DNA from: Diogma glabrata
Taxonomy: Eukaryota; Arthropoda; Insecta; Diptera; Cylindrotomidae
DNA: 64,000 bases
Reading direction: 5' to 3'
Assembly (NCBI GenBank): GCA_963693315.1
Contig: OY856187.1
Coordinates: forward strand, 73,157,113-73,221,112
The position numbers and the translations under genes were made by a program. Positions 36,323-47,017 of the stretch are shown here, in pieces. The notes beneath the pieces were generated by a model. The model was not told the DNA's origin and ran no database searches. It worked only from the letters and a program-made list of their open reading frames with translations. Within the stretch, counting starts at the first letter, position 1. Each line of letters starts with the position of its first letter.

Positions 36323-36708
36323 ATCTAGCTTATAAAATTTATTTAATATTTAAGTTATGTTTAAAAAAATTGTTAATTAGGTTTTTCCATTCTTCAATAA
36401 GTTTAATTTATTTTTTCTCGTTGTTTGTTTATTTTTACATGATCTTTATTTATTTTTACGTTTGTTTATTTTAATTACTTTTATAACCATTTAAAATATA
36501 AATCACCGCCCTCCCGTAATTAGTAATTTACCCCTTATTTTGTATAGTTTTTTATTTTTTTACTTTTATATTTTTTGTTTAAATAGTTAAATTTTAAGTT
36601 TTACCCCTCCCCCTTGTTTATTACTTAGCTCTTAATTCTGTTTTTATAACTTGTAAATTTAGTATATATAGTTGGTAATTTCATTATAACTTTTAATTGC
36701 AAATTAAA

Positions 36709-36742
36709 CCTGTCGATGATTTTTTGAAAATCGAAACCGGTC
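36709..36742 (+). ncRNA. Hammerhead-like motif at the 3' end of the plus PLE copy
   Basis: ACC-TGTCGATGA-TTTTTTGAAAAT-CGAAAC-CGGTCGTTAATAAAAAATAA, identical to the 34.5-kb copy. It sits about 70 bp inside the outer boundary of the insertion. Confidence 0.5.
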
Positions 36743-36813
36743 GTTAATAAAAAATAAGTGAATAAAAATTGGTGTTTTTGTTTTTGTAATTATTAAAAAT
36801 ATTTAAAACATAT

Positions 36814-37547
36814 ACTATTTTGAAAATGGAAAAAAATAATTTAAGTGCAATGGAGGAATATGAAATATTAGAAGAACTCAAAGTTCAAATAAAATCACGT
36901 TATGACAATAACTATGTTCCTATTATGGTAAGACAGGATATATCAGAACTGGAGAAGTCTGAACCGAATATTCGTAAACAAATTTCTGGAAACATTCAAC
37001 AGTTTTATGGTACCTGCTACGAATATTTAGAAGAGTGGACAAAACCTCTGCAGATTGTTAGTAAATATAGTTCGATTCTACTCAGGAATAAAATTTCTTG
37101 GACAGGTCTGGTGGATTCTAATTGCATAGAAAATATTTCAACAATGATTCCAATAAATGAATCAATTATATTTGATGAGATCCAAAAAATAAATATATAT
37201 TGTAATGATGTGGAAATTGCTGAATGGAACGACCATAATGAGAATATGATCAACGATGGGTTGAAATTTTTGCACACTTTTATAAGGCCAAGATTTCATT
37301 GACTGAAATCGTAAAAGTGGTGCAGTATTGTTTTTCACTGCCGGGAACAAATGCAGCCGTAGAGCGTTGCTTTTCAATTGTGAATGATATTTGGACAACA
37401 GAAAAATCCCAACTATCATTAGACTGTTTGGAGGCGGAAATTAATATTAAAATAAATATTGGAAAAAAATGTACAGATTTTTGGAAATCGAAACAAACAA
37501 AGAATTACTTCAAAAGGTGCACAAATCAGGAAAATATTAAATGCTGA
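36814..37547 (+). pseudogene. hAT transposase, C-terminal third
   Basis: Resumes after the PLE insertion within the duplicated target (MKMEKNNLSAMEEYEILEEL) and runs to HTFIRPRFH-stop at 37302. A frame change just before, near 37290, continues as ISLTEIVKVVQYCFSLPGTN, then AAVERCFSIVNDIWTTEKSQ and LEAEINIKINIG, the hAT C-terminal dimerisation domain, to a stop at 37547. Together with 30375-31506 it covers a whole transposase. Confidence 0.88.
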
Positions 37548-37810
37548 AAAGTTCCAATGTTTTGAAATCTCATGTTTCTATTATTTTATATTATATTTCT
37601 TTTTAATTTATATTCACTAAATCAGGCATATTTAACTTATTTTATATATGTGATATTTTTATTATAATTTATTTATTCACTTATGTACCAATGTGCAATT
37701 TGATTGAAATTATATCTTGAATTATTTGTGTTGGATATATGGTTTTTTTTGTAACATTTTGTCCTCTTTTTTGTTTTTGTAAATATGGTCACCTTAGCTA
37801 TTATTTTACA

Positions 37811-38093
37811 GTGTTTATGTTGGAGCTTTGAGAATTGTAATAAAATTTGCAAAAATGTATACAATAAACATAAAATTACTTAATTTAATAATCAATTTAA
37901 CATAAACTTCAAAAATATAAATTAATTAAAACTAATATTTTTATTTTTATGTATTTTTTTATTATTTTTTTATGAAATAAATAAAATGAGCATCGATCAG
38001 ACCTTCGATAGTAGCGTCGAAAAAGAACAAATCGTTTATCGACGCTTGACTCGATGCTTGACTCTTTTATCGATACTTCAACATAAACACTCC
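37811..38093. mobile_element. MITE-type ends of the GTTTATGTTGAAGC family
   Basis: The forward end AGTGTTTATGTTGGAGCTTT (37810) and the inverted end ATACTTCAACATAAACACTCC (ending 38093) could bound a 280-bp element. Alternatively they pair with the ends at 29654 and 39177. The interior has repeated TCGAT and GACTCGATGCTTGACTC motifs. Confidence 0.5.
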
Positions 38094-38125
38094 TATTTGA
38101 AAGTATGTATTCATTTTCTTCGCTT

Positions 38126-39121
38126 CCCAAGTATCACTACTTCCAGTTTTTTATCAATTTTTTGGAACTTAATCCGTAACTAAGATCCAACTTGAGTTAA
38201 TAAGTTGTATTAAATTTGTCACCAAAATCTGGAACTCATTTGTACAATGAAGTTAGACACACATTGAGTTCCAACTTAAGTTAAGAAGTTGTATTAAATT
38301 TGTCGCCAAAATCTGGAACTCATTTGTACAATGAAGTTGACACACATTGAGTTCTAACTTAAGTTACTAATACTAGTTTCCCACCGTAGCAATTTGCTAG
38401 CTAGTATAGTTTAATAAAGTATAATAGCAACGGTGTGAAGGCAAACTATCACAACAATTATTTTAAATTTGCTATTTTCATTTGCTAGCTAGTAAATATA
38501 ATACTTATCAAATAAAGTATAATATCAACGGTGTGAAAAGTAATTATTATTTTATAGGTGAAATGTCATTTTATGAAATTCGTAAACATTGTGTTTTCTT
38601 GCGATTTTTAGCTTGTAAGATTCATTTCTGATATTTAATAAATTAAAGTGTATGTATTAACTGTTGATTATGATATGGATATGTTTAGTATAGCATTATA
38701 AAGGAATAGGACATGAAAAACGAAGTCAACGTAGACATTTGGTTTTCGTGAGAGAATTATTTAAAAAAGACATTATAGAATAAAACTTATATGTACTTTA
38801 TGCTGTTCAAAACCAGTGGCAGGGCTGGTCTAAATCTAGTTTGATTTTCTCTGGGTTGTAAATTTCATTTTAAAAACTATAACGCTAATATCAAATATAA
38901 AATTGACAGTACGGTATTTTGATATATCAATTTTATTCTAGTGTCAAGTTAGGTTTGGTTTCCCACCGAAACATTATCTTAATATAATATGAACGGTGAG
39001 AAATCAAACTAATATCAAATATTTGCTATACTACATAGTAAATTTCTGCGGTGGGAAACTAGTATATGTTGTATTAAAAAAAATTAAACTCAAATTTGAG
39101 TTCCATCTTGTTATAATTGGG
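38126..39121. mobile_element. MITE-A copy 1 (CCCAAGTAT family), interrupted
   Basis: The left end CCCAAGTATCACTACTTCC (38126) and the right end complement (CCCAATTATAACAAGATGG, ending 39121) bound the element. Uninterrupted relatives of 299 and 289 bp lie at 52462-52760 and 59353-59641. Here a 694-bp MITE-B sits inside. The interior has a duplicated block AACTCATTTGTACAATGAAG. Flanking dinucleotides are TT on both sides, suggesting a 2-bp target duplication. Confidence 0.9.
38371..39064. mobile_element. MITE-B copy 1 (ACTAGTTTCCCACCG family)
   Basis: Ends TACTAGTTTCCCACCGTAGC and (complement of right end) TACTAGTTTCCCACCGCAGA are inverted repeats. A near-identical copy lies at 58692-59678. 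No coding capacity. It is inserted in MITE-A copy 1. Confidence 0.92.
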
Positions 39122-39140
39122 TTGAATCACATCGATGATC

Positions 39141-39177
39141 GACGCTATTATCGAAGCTCCAACATAAACGCACCCTT
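39141..39177 (-). repeat. Terminal repeat of the GTTTATGTTGAAGC MITE family (right end)
   Basis: The complement reads GGGTGCGTTTATGTTGGAGC then TTCGATAATAGCGTCG, very like the left end at 29654. It probably marks the far end of the MITE into which the hAT element and MITE-A inserted. Confidence 0.65.
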
Positions 39178-39588
39178 ATTCGTTGACTTGGTATGATTAT
39201 TTCATAATCTAAATCATTATACTCAGAAGAAGATGAATTAGCAAGATTTTGCATAGCTTTTCTTAGAAATTTTACTATACAGTATACTTGAATATATTTA
39301 AAAACTGTTTGACGCAACGTAATGACGTTGTGTATTTTCGAATTTTCTAAAATAATACTGCGTAATTATAGAAAAAACATTACGGAAACAAAACATTTAA
39401 AAAAGAAAAGAAAAACGGAAACATTACATTTTGTTAAAAAGCTTTATTCGCATTAAAACATTACTTTTTTAAAACATAAAACGTTCGCATATTTTGCATA
39501 GTTTAGCTCAGGTGTATAGCACGCCTAATTTCCTAAAGGCTTTGTGCGAACTCACAAATATTTGACAGAAAAAAGTTTTTGGTGAAGG

Positions 39589-42500
39589 CAACACCCTCTA
39601 CAATACTAGCCGTGCTATTTATATTCTTACTAATACATTAACAGGCAAGTTGGTCCGTGTGAAACAAAATAGGAAAACCAAATAAGAAAAATAATATGTT
39701 TGTTTGTTAAATAGTTTTTTTTTATTTTTTTTGGTTTGTATTTTATTGTCAGATTAAATTTAATTGTTTTGTACGTTTTGATTGAAAATTGGTTTTTAAT
39801 ACAACGCATAATAAAAAAAAGTAAAATTTAATTAAATCACCATTTTTAAAGAAAACTAATAATTTTTTTTCCAAAAATTTATTATTTTAAATTTTAAAAA
39901 CATTATGCCGATTTTCGTGGGTTTACTTACCTCTAATTTAAAATCGTGTTTGGGTTTCTCATAATAAATAACAACAGTATAGTTACGTTACTTTAAATTG
40001 AGCAGTCTTTATTACTACGGCTGCAGCCGATTTATAATAAGATCTCAGCCTTTGCTTTATAACTACATATACCGTTATAAGGCTAAGGAAAACTGCAGAA
40101 AACCTTAGCCGAGACCAAAATATGAAAAAAAGAATTTAATTAATTATAATGACATATAATGTATGATAACAAATAAACCTTTTTTGAAAATGAAAATGAA
40201 TAAAATAAATAAAATAAACCTGAAAAATTAAATAAATTAAAATAGTTTTAAAATAATCTGCAAATAAATAAAAGCAATCATTATATAAAATAGAAATTTT
40301 AACAAATTAAAAAATTACGCTTGTAGTGTTCGCAATTTTCTAAGTTTTGTGTCCCTATCATGCTGATGTTTTAAGTCATTTATCATTTTGCAATGGTTAT
40401 TCAATAAAATGTTTGCAAGTGGAGAGCATATTTTATCAAAAATACGTTGGTTAGTTAAACCACAAAGGCAAGAATCAGAAAATGTAAACTGATTTTGATA
40501 GTTATCATATGATATGCTCTGCTAGTTAAAGAAATTAATAACTTTTTTTGATTTGTACTTTCAAAAAATTGGAAGGTTAAGAATTCTGAGCGAAGAATTT
40601 CTTGAAAAACTGAAATCATATGATAATTTAAAATCTTAACCTCATCAGTGGGAATAGTTAGGCCTCCTCTCTGTAGAAAATCAAAATATGAATTTTGTGG
40701 AGCGTTGTTATCTACTGGTTTAACAATTAACGAAGTACAATTTGGACAATCTATTTTTTTACTGACTGAATGAGCAGCATACCCTGACTCATATAAAAAA
40801 GAACCATCCTCAATTTTACAATTAGCTAAATATTCTGAACTGAAAATCTCACTAAACTTAGCTATATCAATAATATCATTATGATCTGTTTCTTCAACAT
40901 TTTTTAATTTTTCAAAATCTTTTGAGTACTGACATTTGGAAAATATATTTTGGATTCTAATTTTTTTTTCGGATTCTAAAAGTTCGATTAAGCTAATATG
41001 ATAATTGGAACCAGAGAGAGATCTATATAGTCCGAATCGGTCTTCTAGATCATCCGTTTGAAACTTTCCCGGTAAAATATATTGAATATCAAATCTCCTA
41101 ACGGCTAAATAATCTTTTAGAAAAAGTATCATAGCAGAGGTGCTTTGATAAACAGCTTTATATGTATCTTTAGTTAGAATACCATTGTTATTATCAGATT
41201 CGTTCCATCGTTTTAACCAATTTAAAAATTGTGTCAAAAAAACAAGACGAGTATCTGTTATTTCTCTAAAGGGATGGCACCATTGATTTAACTTTGCTAC
41301 TCCTTTAAATGCAGATTTTACATTCATTATATCCCACCATTGCCTTATGATATTCAAAAATTCCGCAGTTTCTTTTGAATCGACTTGACTTATTAATGCA
41401 GCAATCGTGGAATGATGAAAAATATTGTCAACCAAAACTACTTTTTGTCGTTCTAAATTTGTAGGGTATAATGATTTATAATTTAGTTTAAAAGCCGTTT
41501 TTATATGCAATTCCTTTTCCATCAAATATATATCGCGTAAATGTTGAAAAGATGCTTTTTTAAATTGATTTGGGCTACAAATACTATCATCTTCAAATTT
41601 AGGATAAACAAAAGTTTTATTTAAATTTTTTAAATTAATCCAATTATTTCTAATATTTTTAGAAATATGAACAAAGTCATAAAACAGATAAATTTTTTCC
41701 GTTGGTAGAAACCGATTTTGAATACAAAAATTATCTGGGTCACTCATGGGAGATTTTAACAAGAGACTGAATAAGTTTTGATTAATTTTGTGGTTATCCC
41801 CTATTATAGCAACAACTTGAAATCCTAATTTATGCACCATGTCGATTACATGTTCAGTTAATTTAAAAAGCTCATTACCGGACGATCTTAAAACCGGGAC
41901 TAGTTTAACTATTTCCCTAAAATTACCGAAAGGTGATTTTATCATGAAAGATTGTACAGTTTTAGCCAATTCGTTTTGTTTGTTATCCGCAAAACCAATA
42001 ATTTTTTGTGATTTAAATTGAATACCGCTATTTATATAAATCTCATCAATTAACAAAACAACAATTTTTTCACGGTCGGTCAATCCTTTAGAAATATGTT
42101 GCAAATAATTTGTATCATTTGTATCAGTACTAGTATCCGGAGCTACGTTTAAAGACGATGAGATTAATTGCAAATGCCGTTTATTAGGGAGAATTAAAAA
42201 GTTTCTTAAAATATTATAGCAAACAGGAGAATTACTAAAAATTACAAAAGACGTAACTAATACTGATGGAGGGTACCTATTTTTGCGAGTGAACATTAAT
42301 TTAATTTGTTCTAAAATAAAATTTAATTGCACCGGATAATGGCACTCGATTTTACTGGACGCTATTTTTTCTAATGAATCTATTGCTTTTTTTAAAAGAA
42401 AATCGTTGGAAAAAGAATTATCACATTCATAGTATTTAAAGTGCGATAAAATATTTACAAATTGTGACCAAAGTGATAACTTAGAATTTTTAGGTAAAGC

Positions 42501-43816
42501 AAAATCTAGTTTTGATTGACTTAGCACGATATTGTTATGGGACACTTTCATAATCAAATCGTAACCGATTTTAATTTTAATTCGTAAAAATAACTCACCT
42601 GAATCTTCTTCATCCAGTAAAAAGATTGTTATAAATTCCTTGCCACGAAATATTTGCCAGCCGCTGTTTGTAGGAATATATCGAACTAATTTCTCAGAAA
42701 ACTGAGTATAATTCAAAATATAATCCTCCTGTAAGAAAAATTCATTCAATTCTTCATTCCGGATACAAATTCGTTTCTGTCTATCTTCCGGATCAGCTCT
42801 TTTGAAAGATTTTTCTTTCGTGAAATATTTAGGCTGATTTTGGAAAACAGAAGGAATCGAATTATCCTGAAGTTTAAAAATTTTTAATGGCACATCGACG
42901 AATCTGCCATTAACCATTGCAAATTTCCTAAAATCCTCATCCTGGAAATGCAATGCACAAACAACAGATGTGGGTGAGGGTGTCCAGTCATCTCCTCGGT
43001 TTATAGCCTTAATCCACTTTTTTTTCAGTATTTCATCTTTTGGAAATACATATGTTGAAACAACTTTTGGATCCAATTTAAGGGTACTGTCGAAATTGGA
43101 GTTGCATTTCGGTACACAGCAACGTCTCGGCATTTTCCGTTTTCACACTAAAACTATTTTTAATTATTATTTAATTCAACTATCAGAATTTATCACTTCA
43201 TAATAAATTATAAGAAAATTGCAAGTTATGCTTATGCCAGTAATTTTTTATAATTGCAGTGCCAAATCAGATTACATTTCGATTGATTTACAAATAAATT
43301 GCAAACGAAACAAAATAAAAACTGAACGCGATATTTTGCTACCGAAAAATTCACTGGAACAATATAACCTTACACTTTAGCATTTCCAATAAAAACTTTT
43401 TTTAAAACTTGCATGTAACATTGCAACTTTCTTAAAATATTTATAAAACTAATTTTAATTATTGTAATTAAATTACCACAAAAACAGAAAACAACTGTTG
43501 ACAAAAAAATAAACACTGATAAGATTTTGTTTTGTTTTTAACAAATTTGTTAAATAACTTTTCACTTTCACACGATTATCTTTTCACAAAATCACAAATC
43601 ACTTTTAATTTAATTGTTAAATAGTTTAATTATATGTTAAATAGTTTAATTATTGTTTAATTATTAGGAAATTCTGATAAGAAACGTCTAATTTGTACAA
43701 AAAAACAAGAATAATATTTTTCGTAAACAAACTTTTTCATGTAAAAAAAGCGAATGAAGGACCAAGACACATACATAGAAAATGCAATAGCATGGCTAGT
43801 AGTGTAGAGGGTGTTG
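39589..43816 (-). mobile_element. P-like DNA transposon, apparently complete
   Basis: Inverted ends of about 31 bp with two mismatches: left CAACACCCTCTACAATACTA (39589), right complement CAACACCCTCTACACTACTA (ending 43816), both continuing GCC(G/A)TGCTATT. The direct repeat GTGAAGG (7 bp; 8 bp GGTGAAGG if the first terminal base is shared) flanks it at 39582-39588 and 43817-43823. It encloses one 892-codon THAP transposase frame. Subterminal non-coding DNA at the left includes an 8-bp hairpin GGCTAAGG/CCTTAGCC (40081-40110). The combination of THAP transposase, CA-start ends and 7-8 bp target duplication fits the P superfamily. Confidence 0.9.
40455..43133 (-). CDS. P-element-type transposase with THAP domain (892 aa)
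   Basis: DNA transposase acting in the nucleus by cutting and pasting its own element. The N-terminal THAP zinc finger (residues 1 to about 90) shows MPRRCCVPKC, a Trp near residue 40, VVCALHFQDEDF and VDVPLKIF, which is the C2CH pattern plus the AVPTIF-like end. The RNase-H-like core has candidate catalytic Asp363 (VVLLIDEIYINSG) and Asp446 (VAIIGDNHKINQN), followed by FYDFVHISKNIRNNW, matching the DPPHLLKNIRN-type block. Near the C-terminus, LEDRFGLYRSLSGSNYHIS is also typical. The frame is uninterrupted. The last 15-20 residues look atypical, so the true C-terminus may differ through splicing. The ATG at 43133 is chosen because it directly precedes the first THAP cysteine. No third acidic residue was assigned. 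Confidence 0.92.
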   Translation of the reverse strand: MPRRCCVPKCNSNFDSTLKLDPKVVSTYVFPKDEILKKKWIKAINRGDDWTPSPTSVVCALHFQDEDFRKFAMVNGRFVDVPLKIFKLQDNSIPSVFQNQPKYFTKEKSFKRADPEDRQKRICIRNEELNEFFLQEDYILNYTQFSEKLVRYIPTNSGWQIFRGKEFITIFLLDEEDSGELFLRIKIKIGYDLIMKVSHNNIVLSQSKLDFALPKNSKLSLWSQFVNILSHFKYYECDNSFSNDFLLKKAIDSLEKIASSKIECHYPVQLNFILEQIKLMFTRKNRYPPSVLVTSFVIFSNSPVCYNILRNFLILPNKRHLQLISSSLNVAPDTSTDTNDTNYLQHISKGLTDREKIVVLLIDEIYINSGIQFKSQKIIGFADNKQNELAKTVQSFMIKSPFGNFREIVKLVPVLRSSGNELFKLTEHVIDMVHKLGFQVVAIIGDNHKINQNLFSLLLKSPMSDPDNFCIQNRFLPTEKIYLFYDFVHISKNIRNNWINLKNLNKTFVYPKFEDDSICSPNQFKKASFQHLRDIYLMEKELHIKTAFKLNYKSLYPTNLERQKVVLVDNIFHHSTIAALISQVDSKETAEFLNIIRQWWDIMNVKSAFKGVAKLNQWCHPFREITDTRLVFLTQFLNWLKRWNESDNNNGILTKDTYKAVYQSTSAMILFLKDYLAVRRFDIQYILPGKFQTDDLEDRFGLYRSLSGSNYHISLIELLESEKKIRIQNIFSKCQYSKDFEKLKNVEETDHNDIIDIAKFSEIFSSEYLANCKIEDGSFLYESGYAAHSVSKKIDCPNCTSLIVKPVDNNAPQNSYFDFLQRGGLTIPTDEVKILNYHMISVFQEILRSEFLTFQFFESTNQKKLLISLTSRAYHMITIKISLHFLILAFVV

Positions 43817-43823
43817 GTGAAGG

Positions 43824-44466
43824 TGAAATTTGTAAAAACAAAATTTTGACATAAGGTGAAAAACTTTTTAATTTTTATGTTTGCTATTAATAAATATATA
43901 TAATATATATTATTATAAATAATGCTTTTGCACTAAAAAAAAGACTTCTGTAATAAATTGTTGTTCCTTCTGAAATAATTTGTTATGCCTACTGTCACAA
44001 TTTGATGATGCTAAAAAGCTATACCAAATTTTGACGTTTCGTTATGGTGAATATAAATTCGGCAAGATGACTCGAACAAGGATTTTTTTTTTTATTATTT
44101 TTATCGTAAATTAAGAAAATTTAGTAAAAGGGACAGTTTTGATCGTTTATCTTATAAGCACATAGGAAACAAAACATAAAACTTTTTTGTCAAAACCAGT
44201 GCAATTTTGTTTGGATTTTGCTTTTTTCAAAGGGCTGTATCTTGGACCCCGGGGCTCCGATACAACTCGTTTTGGTTTTATTCGCTTCAGTGAGTGATTC
44301 TCTATCAAATAAAAAAAAAATCTTGGCGCCTAAGTTATGTGATTTTCGATTCGCACGTCAGATCAGAAAAAAATTGATTTTTTTTTTGATCTGACAGCAA
44401 ATTTGTGTTTCTGGTACGTCAGATCAAAAAAAAATTGATTTATTTTTGATCTGAGATCTGTTTTTC
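43824..44466. other. AT-rich sequence with GATCTGA repeats
   Basis: No gene. From 44350 ACGTCAGATCA(G/A)AAAAAAA and TTTTTGATCTGA recur in both orientations, making a small repeat cluster next to the palindrome. Confidence 0.4.
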
Positions 44467-44926
44467 AAATTTTAGATGAGTTTAATTATTGTAAAATAAA
44501 TTAAATTAAATGAAATAAATAATTCTAAATTAAATAAAAGTGTGTAAAGTGCGTGAAGTGTGCAAAAAGTACTTTACTATTATCAAAGCACATGTCGCAA
44601 ATTTCATTTTTTTACCCATACAACAAAAATAGTAAAAACAGCTGATTTCATGTTCGATTGGTCGCCGAAATCTAGTGTGGTTTTCGATTGGTAAAATCAG
44701 ATTTGATTGAAAAAGATCTAGATTTCGGCGACCAATCGAACATGAAATCAGCTGTTTTTACTATTTTTGTTGTATGGGTAAAAAAATGAAATTTGCGACA
44801 TGTGCTTTGATAATAATAAACTAGTTTTTACACACTTCACGCACTTTACACACTTTTATTTAATTTAGAATTATTTATTTAATTTAATTTAATTTATTTA
44901 ACAATTAATAAACTCATCTAAAATTT
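44467..44926. repeat. 460-bp near-perfect palindrome
   Basis: Arms of about 209 bp (44467-44675 and 44718-44926) are inverted copies around a 42-nt spacer. Landmarks are AAATTTTAGATGAGTT at the outer ends, GCACATGTCGCAAATTTC in mid arm and CCGAAATCTAG at the inner ends. The right arm is repeated in direct orientation from about 45064, so this is an inverted duplication of MITE sequence. Confidence 0.88.
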
Positions 44927-45019
44927 AAAATCTCATATTAAAGAATACAATTGACATATGTCAAATTTCACTTTAATTAGTATTAGTGAAGGGGAATTGA
45001 TCTGAGGGGTAAATCTAGT

Positions 45020-45432
45020 TATGTGGTTTTCGATTGGTAAAATCAGATTTGATCGAAAAAGATCAAGATTTCGGCGACCAATCGAACATGAAATCAGCTG
45101 TTTTTAATATATTTGTTGTATGTGTAAAAAAATGAAATTTGCGACATGTGCTTTGATAATAGTAAACTACTTTTTACACACTTCCCGCACTTTACACACT
45201 TTTATTTAATTTAGAATTATTTATTTCATTTAATTTAATTTAATTTACAATTAATAAACTCATCTAAAATTTAAAATCTCATATTAAAGAATACAATTGA
45301 CATATGTCAAATTTCATTTTAATTGGTATTAGTGAAGGGGAATTGATCTGAGGGGTAAATCTAGCTAAAATCTCAGATTTGAAAAATTGATCTCAGATCA
45401 AAAATCTGATTTTACCAATCGAAAACCACATT
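45020..45432. mobile_element. MITE with GTGGTTTTCGATTGG ends
   Basis: The left end ATGTGGTTTTCGATTGGTAA (45020) and the right end complement AATGTGGTTTTCGATTGGTA (about 45432) form inverted repeats of about 30 bp (…AAATCAGATTT). A second left end at 44677 starts a direct copy 340 bp upstream, within the palindrome. No coding capacity. Confidence 0.8.
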
Positions 45433-47017
45433 AGAGTCATATCCCCATAAATTCCAAAGACAAAATTTTGACAATTAATAGTTGTCATCTGTCATTATTT
45501 CGTAAGTTCGCGCAAAGCCAAATCTGAGGATGCATTTTTAATCCAAGATTGAATCAATGGATTTATCTACGTTTAAAAATACGAAATAGAAGATAAATCC
45601 GCCGATTTATCTCTATATCGACGTTCAAAAATACGGGCCTTATTTTTAAATAATCAATTTACATGTACAATTTAACTGTAGATCTGTAGCATGTCAAAAA
45701 TGATAACCATTGAATGAAAATAATTAAAGAATTGTACAAAACATGAGCGTATGGCTGACAGAAACAGCATTTCGGTTCTCGACTATTTTTGAATAGGCCC
45801 AACGTACCGGTAAAAGCAATAAAACAAAACTTGTTTAGAAATCGTCTTTTAAAAATTCTGATTCGTCTAGTAAACATTTTTCTATTATTTAACATATATT
45901 AATTTAACTTATAATTAAACTTTAATATTTTTAAATAAAATTGCACCCACAACTTTCAAAACGCAGACACATAACCTCAATTTATTATATAAATTTGTAT
46001 TGATATACTGAAATTTGTATTGATATACCCAGGCAAGTTTCGAAATGTAAAACCACAAATTATAAATTAGACTATACATCATAGTCGCATTGTCCTTCCG
46101 CCAAAGAAAGGAAGCAGAATAGAAATTCATATATGTATGTTCAACTCATCAAAAACTTAATTTCTGATTTTTGTAATAGTGAATTTTTTCTACTTGTTCC
46201 GGCTCCGAATTATAGAAATTTGTTTTTTTGTCTTGCTTTTTTTACAAAAGAATACAAATTTCGTTAATTCTGTGTTGGAACTTGTACCGAACAGGTAGAA
46301 AAGAATTCACTATTAGTTATAACTTATTTATTTTATAAAAATATATACCTATGTGCAATAAGGAGATGACGTTCTTTGTTTACATAAAATATAAACACTG
46401 CAAATCTTTAATATTATAATAAACTTAACGTTTCAATTTATAAACGTTCTGCTTCTAATGTTAAATAAAAGCTAATTATTTTAATTAATAATTAGGATTT
46501 AATAGTAGTTTCTAATAACTTTCAAAAACCAACTTTGTTGCTCAACATTGAAATATGGGACAGAAAAATGAAAAAACTTTAAATTCTATGGTATCGAAGT
46601 TGAAAGAGAAAGCAAATATTGTTTTGATATAGCTCTTTCTGTTGGCAGTTGAGATAATCGTGAAAAAGATAATCTTTCAAACACATATTTTGAAAATATA
46701 AAGAAAAATACATTATTGAAATAAATTATTTTGGTTTATTTATAAACTTAAATTATAATATAAAAATCTAGTGTAACAGAAAAATATGATCGAGAAGGTA
46801 AGATATTTTTGACATGACCATCATTTCTTGTTTTGCCTAGATAGGAAAAAAATTAAATTTTAACGGTACATTACGTATCATAATCTCCCCAAATGCTGAA
46901 AGAAAATATGAAATAATGTTAAAAAAAAACATTGTGGAAAAACTTTCATTATTGGTATTAGTTATATTGTAATAAGTCAATATCACAAATATTTGATATA
47001 GAAATAAATATTAAAAT
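45433..47017. other. Intergenic sequence downstream of RanGAP
   Basis: No gene seen. It probably contains the RanGAP 3' UTR (minus strand) nearest 47017. ORFs at 45659-46130 have no domain and AT-rich composition. Confidence 0.45.

Larger units (their letters stand above)
31507..36812. mobile_element. Penelope-like insertion: two head-to-head copies
   Basis: A single 5.3-kb insertion in the hAT transposase, flanked by the 12-bp duplication TACTATTTTGAA (31495-31506 and 36813-36824). It contains a minus-strand copy (about 34570 down to 31507) and a 5'-truncated plus-strand copy (about 34612 to 36812) diverging from a junction near 34612. Both outer ends carry the same terminal sequence: hammerhead-like motif, A-rich tract, then ATTGGTGTTTTTG. 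The minus copy also has this sequence upstream of its ORF, which is the usual PLE arrangement of partial tandem terminal repeats. Confidence 0.9.
29723..37796 (+). mobile_element. hAT element with both ends, split by a PLE insertion
   Basis: Both termini are present. The left end reads AAGGTGACCAT at 29723, and the complement of the right end reads TAAGGTGACCAT (ending 37796). The 8-bp direct repeat GCTATTAT flanks it at 29715-29722 and 37797-37804, as expected for hAT. The left subterminal region repeats GTCCTCTTTT at least five times (29736-29845), once as the hairpin GTCCTCTT-TTG-AAGAGGAC; a further copy lies near 37760. The transposase runs from 30375 to 31506 and resumes at 36814. The 5.3-kb block between them is the Penelope-like insertion. 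Confidence 0.9.

Noticed and set aside
38371..39064. MITE-B as a solo LTR
   Set aside because: Termini are inverted repeats without TG...CA and no LTR signals are present.
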